Shown: positions 36,902-49,902, counted from the stretch's first letter. The stretch is DNA of 64,000 bases from Methylorubrum rhodesianum (GCF_014199985.1 NZ_JACHOS010000006.1:124001-188000); one strand, 5' to 3'. The notes: generated by a model from the sequence alone, not told the origin. Translations and numbers: made by a program.

Positions 36902-37606
36902 TCAGCCCCGGTGCAGCCGCCAGTCGATCGGGGCGCGGCCATGCGCTTCGAGCCACGCATTCGCCCGGTCGAACGGCCGCGAGCCCGGAAAGTCCCGGGC
37001 GCGGTTGAGCGGGGAGGGGTGACCCGAGGCGACGATGCCGTGGCGGCGCGTGTCGATCAGCGCCTCGCGGGCGCGGGCCTGGGCGCCCCAGAGCAGGAAC
37101 ACCGCCGGCGCGTCGCGGGCGGAGACGGCGGCCACCGCCTCGTCGGTCAGTTGCGCCCAGCCGAGCCGCAGATGCGCCCCGGCCTTGCCGGCCTCCACGG
37201 TGAGCGCCGAATTCAGGAGCAGCACCCCGCGCTCCGCCCAGGGCGTGAGGTCGCCGGTGGAGAGATCGGGCTGGCCGCCCTCCGGGGCGAGTTCGGCCAG
37301 GATCACCTTGAGCGAGGCCGGCAGGCGGCGCGGGCCGACATAGGAGAAGGCGAGCCCGTTGGCATCGCCCGGCGTCGGATAGGGGTCCTGTCCGAGGATC
37401 ACCGCCTTCACCGCGGGCAGGGGGGTCAGCGTCAGCGCCCGGAAGATCGCGGAAGGCTCCGGCAGCACCGTCGCACCGGCCGCGACGCGCTCATCGACCT
37501 TTCTCGCGACCCGGTCCGCCGCGCCCTCCCGGAAGAAGGGCAGATCGAGCCAGGGGGAGCCGCTGGCGCGGAACGCCTTGAGGGCGGCCTCGACGGGTCC
37601 GGTCAC
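36902..37606 (-). CDS. ung: Uracil-DNA glycosylase
   Basis: Ung removes uracil from DNA and starts base-excision repair. The 234-residue product has the catalytic water-activating motif VILGQDPYPTPGDANGLAFS, LLLNSALTVE, and the Leu-loop motif HPSPLNRARDFPG. The start is GTG at 37606 with AGGGGA 9 nt upstream. It is the third gene of a methyltransferase-nucleotidase-ung operon and is bridged to the nucleotidase by a tiny frame with 4-nt overlaps at both ends. Confidence 0.94.
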   Translation of the reverse strand: MTGPVEAALKAFRASGSPWLDLPFFREGAADRVARKVDERVAAGATVLPEPSAIFRALTLTPLPAVKAVILGQDPYPTPGDANGLAFSYVGPRRLPASLKVILAELAPEGGQPDLSTGDLTPWAERGVLLLNSALTVEAGKAGAHLRLGWAQLTDEAVAAVSARDAPAVFLLWGAQARAREALIDTRRHGIVASGHPSPLNRARDFPGSRPFDRANAWLEAHGRAPIDWRLHRG

Positions 37607-37659
37607 GCGAAATCCCCTTTCATGACAGCCCTCATGAAAGCTCTCATGAAAGCTCTCAT
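37603..37659 (-). other. Tiny bridging reading frame made of 12-bp repeats
   Basis: An 18-codon frame, MRAFMRAFMRAVMKGDFA, starts at 37659 with ATGA overlap to the nucleotidase stop and ends at 37603 with GTGA overlap to the ung start. It consists of 12-bp repeats (plus-strand CATGAAAGCTCT at 37633 and 37645, diverged copies at 37621 and 37657). It may couple translation across the 49-bp gap. It could also be a chance product of repeat slippage. Confidence 0.35.
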
Positions 37660-39158
37660 GGCAGCACCCGGATCCGCCCCCCGGTCTCGGCCGGGAGCGG
37701 TGCGTGAGCGCGGATATAGGCCATCACCGTGTTCGCCAGCAGCGTCCCGTCGGTGCCGCCGATCAGCACGCGGCCCTTGGCCAGCATCCCGTAATCGTTG
37801 CCGCCGCCCAGCATGAAGTCGTTGGCGGCCACGCGGTAGGTGCGGGCCTCGTCGAGGGCCGCGCCGCCGATCGTCGCCGCGACGACGCGCCGGCCGGGCG
37901 GTGCGTTCGGGTCGAGGGTCACGTCGATGCCCGAGACCTGCAGGAACCGTCCGGACGAGCGGCCGAGATCGCGATAGCCGTTCTCCAGGGCCTCGCGGAG
38001 CGTCGCCCCGTCGATCGCCACGAGCACGGTGGTGTTGCCGAAGGGCAGTTCGCTCAGGATGTCGCGCCGCGTCAGGCTGGCCCCGGCCGGGTAGAGCCGG
38101 TCGCCGCGGATGCCGCCACCGTTCATCAGGCCGATCTCGGCGCCGGTGCCCGCCCGCACCGCGTCGGCGACGAGATCGCCGAAGCTCGATTCCCGCGCCC
38201 GCACCGTGGCGACGCGGCTGTCGAGCGGCCCCTCCGTCGTGCCGAGCACGACGTCGAGTTCCCGCGAGAGCTCGCCCGCGAGCCGCTCCACCACGGCTTG
38301 CGTCTCCGGGTCGGGGGTCACCTCGGCGGTGTCGTGAATGCGGAAGGCGGCGCGCCAGCGCACCGATCCGTCGATGCTCGGCGTGACGAAGACGTCGACC
38401 GCCGTGACGTAGTGGGCGTCGTGGCTCGATTCGACCAGCACCGCCTGCCCGTCGTCGCGCAGGCAGAGATCGTGGTCGTGGCCCGAGAGCAGGATGTCGA
38501 CCACGCGCCCGCGCACGATCGCGTCGTCGGTGGGCCGCGCCGTGTGGGCGATGCCGACGATCATCTGCGCGCCGGCCTTGCGCAGGCGCTCCGCCTCGCG
38601 GGCGAGCGTCTCGATCTCGGGGCCGAAGCGCAGGTTTCCGGATTGCGACTTTTCCGGTGTCGCCTGCAGGGCGATGCCGACGAGGCCGACGCGGATGCCG
38701 CCGAGTTCGACCAGCCGCGCATCCTCGATGCCGGGGAGCCGTTCGCCCTCGGGGCCGCGCAGGTTGGCGGCGAGGAACGGGAAGCGGGCCTCGCTCCGGC
38801 GCTCGGCGAACACCTTCGGCCCGAAATCGAACTCGTGGTTGCCCGGCACGAACAGGTCGGGCGGCGCGAGGTTCAGGAGCTCGACGATGTGCGCGCCCCG
38901 GTCGAAGCCCGACATCAGCGAGGGCGAGAAGCTGTCGCCGGCATGGGCGTAGAGCAGCGGCACGCCGCGGGCGCGCTCGGCCTTCACCACCGCGTTGAGC
39001 CGGGGAAAGCCGCCGCGCCCCTCCACCGCGTCCATCGCGTAGATGTCGTTGACGAGGAGCAGGGTGAAGGTCGGCGTGCCGGCGAGCGCCGGGCCGGCGC
39101 CGGCGGCGAGGAGACCCGCGCCGAGGCCGGCGACGGTCTGCCGACGGGTCGGGCGCAT
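37656..39158 (-). CDS. Tat-exported 5'-nucleotidase/metallophosphoesterase
   Basis: A 500-residue periplasmic nucleotidase of the UshA type. The N-terminus MRPTRRQTVAGLGAGLLAAG carries a twin-arginine signal. Metallophosphoesterase motifs are LLVNDIY, HAGDSFSPS, VPGNHEFDFG, and LLSGHDHD. The C-terminal nucleotidase domain shows GLMNGGGIRGDRLYPAG and the substrate-stacking AANDFMLGGGNDYGML. The first motif is DIY rather than the usual DxH, so metal binding may differ slightly. It starts 7 bp after the methyltransferase stop and is linked to ung. Role: salvage of extracellular nucleotides. Confidence 0.88.
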   Translation of the reverse strand: MRPTRRQTVAGLGAGLLAAGAGPALAGTPTFTLLLVNDIYAMDAVEGRGGFPRLNAVVKAERARGVPLLYAHAGDSFSPSLMSGFDRGAHIVELLNLAPPDLFVPGNHEFDFGPKVFAERRSEARFPFLAANLRGPEGERLPGIEDARLVELGGIRVGLVGIALQATPEKSQSGNLRFGPEIETLAREAERLRKAGAQMIVGIAHTARPTDDAIVRGRVVDILLSGHDHDLCLRDDGQAVLVESSHDAHYVTAVDVFVTPSIDGSVRWRAAFRIHDTAEVTPDPETQAVVERLAGELSRELDVVLGTTEGPLDSRVATVRARESSFGDLVADAVRAGTGAEIGLMNGGGIRGDRLYPAGASLTRRDILSELPFGNTTVLVAIDGATLREALENGYRDLGRSSGRFLQVSGIDVTLDPNAPPGRRVVAATIGGAALDEARTYRVAANDFMLGGGNDYGMLAKGRVLIGGTDGTLLANTVMAYIRAHAPLPAETGGRIRVLP

Positions 39159-39165
39159 CACCGGC

Positions 39166-40152
39166 TCAGCGCCCGGCGTTTCGGTCCTTCGCGACCTCGT
39201 CCTTGGCCATCCCGTCCCGCACCGCCTTGGCGTTGCGCCGGAGCGCCGGCAGGATCCAGGCGCCCGAGGCGAAGTAGAGCCCCGCCGACATCGGCTTCAG
39301 ATCGACGGCGAGCCGGTCGGCGAGCCCCGGATTCGTCAGCGGCACGGCGGGCGCATCGGTCTTGCGGTAGACCACCGTGGTGTCCTCGCGCCAGTACTCG
39401 GTATGCGGCACGAGGCCGGCGCGGCGGGCGAGCAGGTCGAAGGTCTCGCGCACGTAGCCGTGGACATGGGCGAAGTGGAAGCGCTCGTGCGGCGGCTTGC
39501 CGGTGGCGGCCATGTTGGGCACCGCGGCGTAGAGGATGCCGTCGGGCTTCAGCCAGCGGGCCAGCCGCTCCATCGTCTCGGCCGGGTTGCGCAGGTGCTC
39601 CAGCACGTGATGCGTGGAGATCACGTCGAAATGGCCGGCGGGGAAGCGGTTCGGGTCCTCGGCCTCGTCGAGCACCTCGACGCCGTGATGGGTGCGGGCG
39701 TAGGTGGCGTAGTCGCGCCCCGGCTCGACGCCGATCACCTCGCAGCCGCGCCGCTTGGCCTCCGCCAGGAACTCGCCCGAGCCCGAGCCGAAATCGAGCA
39801 GCTGCGCGCCGGGCGTCAGCTTCGGCGCCAGCAGGTCGGCGCGGAACCTGGCCTCGCGGGCCGAGCGGTTGAGGTGGTGGCGCGGCGGGCCGCCGGCGAA
39901 GGCGAGCTGGTAGTCGGCGCGGTAGGCGCTCGCATAATACTCCGCCAGCTCGTCCGGCGTCGGCATCGGATCGGTGCGGATCAGGCCGCACTGGGTGCAG
40001 GCGATCGAGCGCAGGGTCTTGAGCCGCCGGTCGGTCTCGGCCACGGTGACGGCGTCGCGGCATCCGCACAGGTTGCACGCGGCCGGTGCCCCCTCGTAGG
40101 GGTAGCCGGTGAACGGCACGAAGTGCTTCAGGAAGTAGCGGGGGGACGGCAT
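39166..40152 (-). CDS. Class I SAM-dependent methyltransferase with zinc-ribbon-like N-terminus
   Basis: A 328-residue methyltransferase. Near the N-terminus two cysteine pairs (CNLCGC and CTQCG) form a probable zinc ribbon. The SAM site is LLDFGSGSGEFLAEAKRRGC with VIGVEPGRDYA, then STHHVLEHLRNPAETMERLA and LKPDGILYAAVPN. This layout is seen in sugar or lipid methyltransferases of polysaccharide clusters; the substrate cannot be fixed. The ATG at 40152 (MPSPRYFLKHFVPFTGYPY) has GGAGG upstream. It heads the operon with the nucleotidase and ung. Confidence 0.83.
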   Translation of the reverse strand: MPSPRYFLKHFVPFTGYPYEGAPAACNLCGCRDAVTVAETDRRLKTLRSIACTQCGLIRTDPMPTPDELAEYYASAYRADYQLAFAGGPPRHHLNRSAREARFRADLLAPKLTPGAQLLDFGSGSGEFLAEAKRRGCEVIGVEPGRDYATYARTHHGVEVLDEAEDPNRFPAGHFDVISTHHVLEHLRNPAETMERLARWLKPDGILYAAVPNMAATGKPPHERFHFAHVHGYVRETFDLLARRAGLVPHTEYWREDTTVVYRKTDAPAVPLTNPGLADRLAVDLKPMSAGLYFASGAWILPALRRNAKAVRDGMAKDEVAKDRNAGR

Positions 40153-40333
40153 GTCGCGCTGGCCTCCGGAGCGATTTCGGGCAAAGGGTTTGCGCAAGAT
40201 AAAGGCCGGACGCTCCGAGCGGAACTTCGGAGAATCTTGGCCTTGGAAAGCCGCCTGCTCTAGATCGAACGGCCGGCCCGCACAACCGGATCGCTTGCCG
40301 CATTGAGGCCGCGTTGAGGAAGGCGGGACGCCC

Positions 40334-41419
40334 GTGACCGGAAACCCGATGAACGAACGCGTCGAACCTGACACCCTCCTGCGCAACCCCGTGAGGGTCG
40401 CCCCCACCGCCCTGCCGCCCGACCACCCCGCGGTGAGGACCGGCCGCGTCGGCGTGCTCCTGATGAACCTCGGCACGCCCGAGGGCACGAGCTACTGGCC
40501 GATGCGCCGCTACCTCAAGGAGTTCCTCTCCGACCGCCGGGTCATCGAGGTGCCGCGGCTGATCTGGTGGCCGCTGCTCAACCTCATCATCCTGACCAAG
40601 CGTCCGGGCCCGAAGGGGCGCGACTATGCCAGCATCTGGAACAACGAGCGCGACGAGGGACCGCTCAAGACAATCACCCGCGGCCAGTGCGAGAAGCTTC
40701 AGGCGGCGATGGGCGATTCCGTCGTGGTCGATTGGGCGATGCGCTACGGCAAGCCGGAGGTGAGCCTCCGCATCCAGGCGCTGCTCGACCAGGGCTGCGA
40801 CCGCATCCTCTTGGTGCCGCTCTATCCCCAATACGCGGCGGCGACCTCGGCCACCGCCTGCGACCAGGCCTTCAAGGCCCTGATGCAGATGCGCTGGCAG
40901 CCGACCGTGCGGGTCTCACCGCCCTATCACGACGACCCCGTCTACATCCAAGCCATGGCGGATTCGATCCGCGAGGGGCTGGCCAAGCTCGATTTCGAGC
41001 CGGAGGTGATCCTGACCTCCTTCCACGGCGTGCCGAAGAGCTACCTGCTCAAGGGCGACCCCTACCATTGCCAGTGCCTCAAGACCGGCCGGCTGATCCG
41101 CGAGGCCATGGGCTACACTCCCGAGCAGATGCGCGTGACCTTTCAGTCGCGCTTCGGCAACGAGGAATGGCTCAAGCCCTACACCGACGAGACCGTGCAG
41201 GCGCTGGCCAAATCCGGCGTGAAGCGCATGGCGATCGTGGCGCCGGGCTTCACCGCCGACTGCCTCGAGACGCTGGAGGAGCTCGACGGCGAGAACCGCC
41301 ACTATTTCGAGGAGAACGGCGGCGAGAAATACGCCTTCATCCCCTGCCTCAACGATTCCGATCTCGGCATGCGGGTGATCGAGCACGTCGTGCGGCGGGA
41401 GTTGCAGGGCTGGATCTGA
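40334..41419 (+). CDS. hemH: Ferrochelatase
   Basis: HemH inserts Fe(II) into protoporphyrin IX, the last step of heme synthesis. The 361-residue product shows GVLLMNLGTPEGTSYWPMRR, the metal/His motif ILTSFHGVPKSYLLKGDPYH, TFQSRFGNEEWLKPYT, and the C-terminal VAPGFTADCLETLEEL. The GTG at 40334 is chosen because AGGAAGG lies about 10 nt upstream; an ATG at 40349 is the alternative. It complements hemE and hemJ found 27 kb away. The 181-bp gap upstream contains no gene. Confidence 0.94.
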   Translation: MTGNPMNERVEPDTLLRNPVRVAPTALPPDHPAVRTGRVGVLLMNLGTPEGTSYWPMRRYLKEFLSDRRVIEVPRLIWWPLLNLIILTKRPGPKGRDYASIWNNERDEGPLKTITRGQCEKLQAAMGDSVVVDWAMRYGKPEVSLRIQALLDQGCDRILLVPLYPQYAAATSATACDQAFKALMQMRWQPTVRVSPPYHDDPVYIQAMADSIREGLAKLDFEPEVILTSFHGVPKSYLLKGDPYHCQCLKTGRLIREAMGYTPEQMRVTFQSRFGNEEWLKPYTDETVQALAKSGVKRMAIVAPGFTADCLETLEELDGENRHYFEENGGEKYAFIPCLNDSDLGMRVIEHVVRRELQGWI

Positions 41420-41781
41420 TCCGGTCTCCGCTCGATCGAAGCGGGGGCGGGCCGGGCGAGCCGGCGCGCTGTTCGACCGGAACCCCGATCCGCCGCCCGA
41501 AGCGGTCGACCGGGTCGGGGATGACGCGCGGGGAGGCGCACCGCGCGATCCCGCAATCGTGGCCGTCATGCGCGCCACGCCCTCGATCGGCTCAACCATC
41601 GCCCTAACGTTGCCTTGCGCCCCCTCGGAACGCATGCTAGGCGACAGCCGCGCCGCGGGGAGACCGATCAAGGCCTTCCGTGCCCGGTGCAATTCCAATC
41701 CCCACGGGTCTCACGCCGTCGCCGTCACGAGGCGAGTTCGAGCATGAGGGGCCGGCGGGCAAGGATAAGAGAGAGCGACGG
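41420..41781. other. Gene-free region upstream of the ATP synthase operon
   Basis: This 362-bp stretch after hemH holds no convincing coding sequence. It should contain the promoter of atpHAGDC, but no confident -35/-10 pair is visible; CTTGCG near 41612 followed by ATGCTAGG near 41634 is a weak candidate. No terminator with a T-tract is seen for hemH. Confidence 0.4.
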
Positions 41782-42351
41782 GTGGCGCAGAACGGTTCCG
41801 AGGGTCCCCTGTTGGCCGGTGTGGCGGGCCGCTACGCTTTGGCCCTGTACGAGCTGGCCCGCGACGAGCGGCAGGTCGACGACGTTGCCAAGAACCTCGA
41901 TGCGTTCGACGCGCTGTATCGCGAGAGCGCCGACCTGCGCCGCCTCGTGAAGAGCCCCGCCTTCTCGGCCGAGGAGCAGACGGCCGCCGTCGGCGCCCTG
42001 CTCGACCGCGCCGGCATCACGGGGCTGGCCGCCAACTTCATCAAGCTCTCGGCCGCCAACCGCCGCCTCTTCGCGCTGCCGGACATGATCCGCGCCTATC
42101 GCGAGAAGGTGCGCGAGGCCAAGGGCATCGTCCGCGCCGAAGTCCGCGTGGCGGAGAAGCCCTCCGACGCGGTCATCGAGGACATCAAGGCCTCGCTGCG
42201 CGACGTCGCTAAGTCCGAGGTCGAGATCGACCTCCACATCGACCCGAGCCTGATCGGCGGCCTCGTCGTCAAGATGGGCTCGCGCATGGTCGATGCCTCG
42301 CTCCGGACCAAGCTCAACAGCATCCGTCTCGCCATGCGGGAAGCCCGCTGA
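41782..42351 (+). CDS. atpH: ATP synthase F1 delta subunit
   Basis: The delta subunit links the F1 head to the b-subunit stator. The 189-residue product begins VAQNGSEGPLLAGVAGRYAL and ends VKMGSRMVDASLRTKLNSIR, both typical of OSCP/delta proteins. The GTG at 41782 is taken as start because the conserved region begins there; an open extension to 41680 has no support. It is the first gene of the F1 operon atpHAGDC. The F0 genes are elsewhere, as usual in Alphaproteobacteria. Confidence 0.93.
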   Translation: MAQNGSEGPLLAGVAGRYALALYELARDERQVDDVAKNLDAFDALYRESADLRRLVKSPAFSAEEQTAAVGALLDRAGITGLAANFIKLSAANRRLFALPDMIRAYREKVREAKGIVRAEVRVAEKPSDAVIEDIKASLRDVAKSEVEIDLHIDPSLIGGLVVKMGSRMVDASLRTKLNSIRLAMREAR

Positions 42352-42422
42352 GGGGCCCGACCCCTCGCGAACTGACCCGACACCCGAACAGACACGCACC
42401 CGACCTTTAAAGAGGCCCGACG

Positions 42423-43952
<1,530 letters not shown>

Positions 43953-44043
43953 GGCGGTCGATTAGAAGAGTAACGCCAGACGGCCGCTTTCCCCGGGGAG
44001 CGGCCGTCGCCGAGACGTCCGCGAGCGATCTGGAAATCCGCCG

Positions 44044-46417
<2,374 letters not shown>

Positions 46418-46497
46418 GAACGGCCAACGCTTCCCATCCGGTGCGCGGAGCCGACACGACCCCGCGCGCCGCTCAACCTCTCGCGGACACCTGACGC

Positions 46498-46899
46498 ATG
46501 GCCACCTTCCACTTCGATTTCGTCGGCCCCGAGCGGACGCTGTATTCCGGCGAGGTCGAGGCGGTGCAGCTTCCCGGCGTCGAGGGCGAGATGACCGTGC
46601 TGCCGGGGCACGCCCCGGTCCTGACCGCCCTCAAGGTCGGCGTCATCACCGTCACCGAGACCGCCGGCAACGGCAAGCGCATCTACGTCCAGGGCGGCTT
46701 CGCCGATATCGGCCCGACCAGCGTGACGGTGCTCGCCGAGCGCGCCGCGCCGATCGAGGAGCTCACCCCCGCGCAGATCGACAAGGAGATCGAGGCGGCG
46801 GAGCTCGCTCGCGATGCGACCGAAGATTACGCCAAGCGCGAGGCCCTGAACGCCCAGATCGTCCAGATGCAGGAAGCCCGGCACACGCTGAGCCTCTGA
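46498..46899 (+). CDS. atpC: ATP synthase F1 epsilon subunit
   Basis: The epsilon subunit couples gamma to the c-ring and can restrain ATP hydrolysis. The 133-residue product begins MATFHFDFVGPERTLYSGEV and has VEGEMTVLPGHAPVLTALK and YVQGGFADIGPTSVTVLAER, the beta-sandwich core. A C-terminal helical part ends EARHTLSL. It closes atpHAGDC, 80 bp after atpD, and is followed by a strong terminator. Confidence 0.95.
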   Translation: MATFHFDFVGPERTLYSGEVEAVQLPGVEGEMTVLPGHAPVLTALKVGVITVTETAGNGKRIYVQGGFADIGPTSVTVLAERAAPIEELTPAQIDKEIEAAELARDATEDYAKREALNAQIVQMQEARHTLSL

Positions 46900-46926
46900 T
46901 TCTCGCCAACATTTCGGTCTTCGAAG

Positions 46927-46951
46927 GGCGCCGGGAAACCGGCGCCTTTTT
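46927..46951 (+). terminator. Rho-independent terminator of the atp operon
   Basis: GGCGCCGG (46927-46934), GAAA tetraloop, CCGGCGCC (46939-46946), then TTTTT. The 8-bp GC-rich perfect stem with a T-tract lies 28 bp after the atpC stop. A further TTTT follows. Confidence 0.92.
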
Positions 46952-47040
46952 GTTTTCGTGGAAGACCCGCGCATTCGCGGACGTCGGCACCGGAGCCCTC
47001 TTGTCCCGTTTCGGGTTGAGGGCCTCACGGCCGCCCCCGC

Positions 47041-48315
47041 TCACGGCGCCTCCGCCACCTCCAGCGCCCGCGCGATCAGCCGTTCCCGGGCCTCTGCATC
47101 GTCCGGGCAGCCGCTGGCGAGCCAGAGTTCCCGGGCGGCCTTGAGGCCCAGGCCGACCGCCCGGCCCGGCGGGACGCCGCGCGCCACGAGATCGGCACCG
47201 GCCACGGGGAAGGTCGGCCGGGTGCCCGCTTCCGCCATCCGGTCGAGCGCCGCGTGGGCCGCCGGCGTGACGCGGGGGCGCGGCTCGCCGGCGAGCGCGA
47301 TCAGGAGTTCGCGTAGCGGTCCGGCACCGTGGGTCGCGACGAGGGCGGGCACCGCTTCCGCCTCGATCACCGGCCGGTCGTGCAGGACGGCCAGAGTTGC
47401 GGCGTAATCGGCGAGGCGCGCGTGCTCGGCCCGCGAGAGGCGCAGGCTTGCCTGCAGCCGGTCCGCATCCTCGCTCGTGCGCACGGCGAGCGCCGCGAAA
47501 CGGGCGATGGCGTCGAGGCGGGGCGGATCCGCCGCGCAGCGGGCGAGCCGGCCGAGTTCGCCGACGCCGCCGAGGATGCGCAGGAGCAGGCCGGTCTCGC
47601 TCAAGGTGGCCACCGCCTCCACGGCGCGGGGGGCGAGCAGCAGCTTCAGGAACTCGGCGCGCACCCGCTCCCGCGAGAGCCGGTCGAGGCTGTCGCGCGC
47701 CGCGATCGCGGCGGCGAGGCCGTCGGCATCCGGGGCGCCGCGTCCGTAGCGGGCATGGAAGCGGAAGAAGCGCAGCAGCCGCAGGGCGTCCTCGCGCAGG
47801 CGGGTCGCGGCGTCGCCGATGAAGCGCACCCGGCCGGCGGCGAGGTCGGCGACGCCCCCCGTCGTGTCGTGCAGGCGCCCCCGTGCGCCGAGCGACAGGG
47901 CGTTGATGGTGAAGTCGCGCCGCTCGGCATCGCGCGCAAAATCGCGGCCGAAGCGCACCACCGCGTGGCGCCCGTCCGTCTCCACATCCTCGCGCAGGGT
48001 CGTCACCTCGTGCGGCTCGCCCGCCACGACGAGGGTGACCGTGCCGTGCTCGATCCCCGTCGGCACCGCCTTGATCCCGGCGGCGCGGGCGCGCTCGATC
48101 ACCGCCTCCGGCGGATGCGTGGTGGCGAGATCGATGTCGCTGACAGTCGCGCCGAGCAGCGCGTCGCGCACGCAGCCGCCGACGAGGCGCGTCTCCTCGC
48201 CCGGCGCGTCGAGCGCCGCGAGGCAGGCCTGCACGCCCTCCCGTGCCAGGAGCCGGGCGGGGCCGTCCGCGGTCAGCGGCGGGGGAAGCGGCGAGGGCGC
48301 CGGGTCGGCGCTCAT
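47041..48315 (-). CDS. cca: CCA tRNA nucleotidyltransferase / poly(A) polymerase family protein
   Basis: This enzyme adds or repairs the 3' CCA of tRNAs. The 424-residue product has the nucleotidyltransferase signature RLVGGCVRDALLGATVSDID with catalytic acidic residues, ATTHPPEAVIERARAAGIK, and RRDFTINALSLGARG. The RNA-binding element is RLREDALRLLRFFRFHARYG. The ATG at 48315 overlaps the DUF6111 stop (ATGA). It ends the five-gene chain starting at 50333. A bacterial poly(A) polymerase is possible, but the length and context favour CCA addition. Confidence 0.88.
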   Translation of the reverse strand: MSADPAPSPLPPPLTADGPARLLAREGVQACLAALDAPGEETRLVGGCVRDALLGATVSDIDLATTHPPEAVIERARAAGIKAVPTGIEHGTVTLVVAGEPHEVTTLREDVETDGRHAVVRFGRDFARDAERRDFTINALSLGARGRLHDTTGGVADLAAGRVRFIGDAATRLREDALRLLRFFRFHARYGRGAPDADGLAAAIAARDSLDRLSRERVRAEFLKLLLAPRAVEAVATLSETGLLLRILGGVGELGRLARCAADPPRLDAIARFAALAVRTSEDADRLQASLRLSRAEHARLADYAATLAVLHDRPVIEAEAVPALVATHGAGPLRELLIALAGEPRPRVTPAAHAALDRMAEAGTRPTFPVAGADLVARGVPPGRAVGLGLKAARELWLASGCPDDAEARERLIARALEVAEAP

Positions 48316-48569
48316 CGGAAATGGCCCGGCACCAGCCGCCCGTTCTCGTAGCGCGGCGGCTCGTAGCCGTCCTTGGTGCGCTGCCCGGTCAGCCCGGTCA
48401 TGACCAGGGAGGCGATGACGATGAACAGCCCGGCCAGCACCAGACGCGTCCATTGCGGCTTCCACTCGGCGTGGTCGAGCGGCGAGCGCCGGGCGAACAG
48501 CAGCCAGGCTGCGAAGGCCAGGAAGGGCAGGGAGAACAGGAGGATTTCCTGGAGGACGAGGCGGAGCAT
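48312..48569 (-). CDS. DUF6111-like small membrane protein
   Basis: An 85-residue protein with two hydrophobic segments (LRLVLQEILLFSLPFLAFAA and LVLAGLFIVIASLVMTGLTG), then a short soluble tail ending YEPPRYENGRLVPGHFR. This matches the small membrane protein (DUF6111) usually encoded between a CoA pyrophosphatase and cca in Rhizobiales. Its stop overlaps the cca start by 4 nt. Function unknown. Confidence 0.78.
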   Translation of the reverse strand: MLRLVLQEILLFSLPFLAFAAWLLFARRSPLDHAEWKPQWTRLVLAGLFIVIASLVMTGLTGQRTKDGYEPPRYENGRLVPGHFR

Positions 48570-48637
48570 CGATGCTGCGATCTGCGAGGGGCCGCGAGGC
48601 GCCCGTCGGGCGTGAAGGCGTTCAGGCGTCGAGACGT

Positions 48638-49321
48638 TCAGGGATAAAGACGTTCGTAGAGGTTATGCACGATCCCCGCCGTGACACCCCAGATCAGGTG
48701 CTCCGCGAAGGGGATGGCGTAGAAATAGCGCGTCCGGCCCCTCCATTCCGCCGAACGGACGAGATGCCGCGCCGGGTCCATCAGGAAGGCGAGCGGCACC
48801 TCGAAGACCGCCGCCACCTCCGCCGGGTTCGGGCGCAGGGCCGCCTCGCGCGCCACGACGCCGACCACCGGCACCACGAGGAAGCCGGTGCCTGAGAGAT
48901 AGGGGTCGAGATAACCGAGCGGACGCACCGCCCCGCTTTCCAGGCTGATCTCCTCCCGCGCCTCGCGGAGCGCCGTGTCGACCGGCGAGGTGTCCTCGGG
49001 ATCGACCTTGCCGCCGGGGAAGGCGACCTGTCCGGAATGGTCGCGCAGATGCGCAGCCCGCTGGGTGAACAGCAGCGTCACGCCCTCGGGGCGGTCGATC
49101 ACCGGCACCAGCACGGCGGCGGGCCGGTGCGGCGTGGCCGGGGCGACGGCGAAGCCCTCCGGCTGGAGGTCGTGGTCGCCGCGCGGGTTCGACAGCGGAA
49201 CGCCCGGCCCCGGCGCCACGTGGCTCAGGCGGTTTTCCGCCCGCGCGAGGAACGCGTCGAGCGTGAACGCCTCCGCCGGCCCATCCGCCGGGGATCTCGC
49301 TGCCGCCTCGGGCAGCCTCAT
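48638..49321 (-). CDS. CoA pyrophosphatase (NUDIX)
   Basis: A 227-residue NUDIX protein of the NudL/CoAse type, which cleaves coenzyme A to 3',5'-ADP and phosphopantetheine. The family-specific motif LLFTQRAAHLRDHSGQVAFP runs into the NUDIX box GGKVDPEDTSPVDTALREAR with EEISLE. The C-terminus includes RYFYAIPFAEHLIWGVTAGI. The ATG at 49321 overlaps the DUF1285 stop (ATGA). It lies 68 bp before DUF6111. Confidence 0.88.
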   Translation of the reverse strand: MRLPEAAARSPADGPAEAFTLDAFLARAENRLSHVAPGPGVPLSNPRGDHDLQPEGFAVAPATPHRPAAVLVPVIDRPEGVTLLFTQRAAHLRDHSGQVAFPGGKVDPEDTSPVDTALREAREEISLESGAVRPLGYLDPYLSGTGFLVVPVVGVVAREAALRPNPAEVAAVFEVPLAFLMDPARHLVRSAEWRGRTRYFYAIPFAEHLIWGVTAGIVHNLYERLYP

Positions 49322-49902
49322 GCGGCCTCGCCGGCGGGGGCGATGCGGTGGAAATGGCCCCCGGCCCAGAGGCCGAACCATCGTTGGCCGTCGATCTCGC
49401 GCTCCTCGCTCATCTCGACGAGATCGTAGGTGAGGCTCCGGCTCACCAGAGCCCAGAGGTCGCGGCGGACATGGAGATAGGGCTTCAGGCCCTCCGCCCC
49501 GTCGATGAAGCGGAGAGGGTGCTCGGCATCGGCCGGGACGAGATCGTCCACGTTGGTGCGGAAGGCGATGCGGCGCGCCTCGCCCTGGCCCTCCACCGCC
49601 ATCTCCACCGCGGCGAACGGGGCGTCCTCCACCTGGATGCGCACCCGCTCGGCCGGCGTGACGAGCACGGTCGAGCCGTCGGGCTCCTTGCGCAGGATCG
49701 AGGCGAAGAGCCGGACGAGCTTCGGCCGCCGGATCGCCGAGCCGTTGTGGAACCACGTGCCGTCGGCAGCGATGCGGATGTCGATCTCGCCGCAATGTTC
49801 CGGATGCCAGCGCTCCACCGGCGGAAGACCGCGTTTGCCGACCTCGCCGAGGGCGGCGCTGAGCCGGGCCAAAGCCGGATCGTCGGAGGGGGGCTGGGTC
49901 AT
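49318..49902 (-). CDS. DUF1285 family protein
   Basis: A 194-residue soluble protein. CGEIDIRIAADGTWFHNGSA, KLVRLFASILRKEPDGSTVL and VTPAERVRIQVEDAPFAAVE are typical of DUF1285 (PF06938). Its function is not established. The ATG at 49902 overlaps the thioesterase stop (ATGA), and its stop overlaps the CoA pyrophosphatase start. The CoA-linked neighbours suggest a lipid or CoA theme, which is only inference. Confidence 0.85.
   Translation of the reverse strand: MTQPPSDDPALARLSAALGEVGKRGLPPVERWHPEHCGEIDIRIAADGTWFHNGSAIRRPKLVRLFASILRKEPDGSTVLVTPAERVRIQVEDAPFAAVEMAVEGQGEARRIAFRTNVDDLVPADAEHPLRFIDGAEGLKPYLHVRRDLWALVSRSLTYDLVEMSEEREIDGQRWFGLWAGGHFHRIAPAGEAA

Noticed and set aside
37621..37668. Short repeats considered as a CRISPR array
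   Set aside because: The units are contiguous 12-mers without spacers and contain start codons linking two genes.
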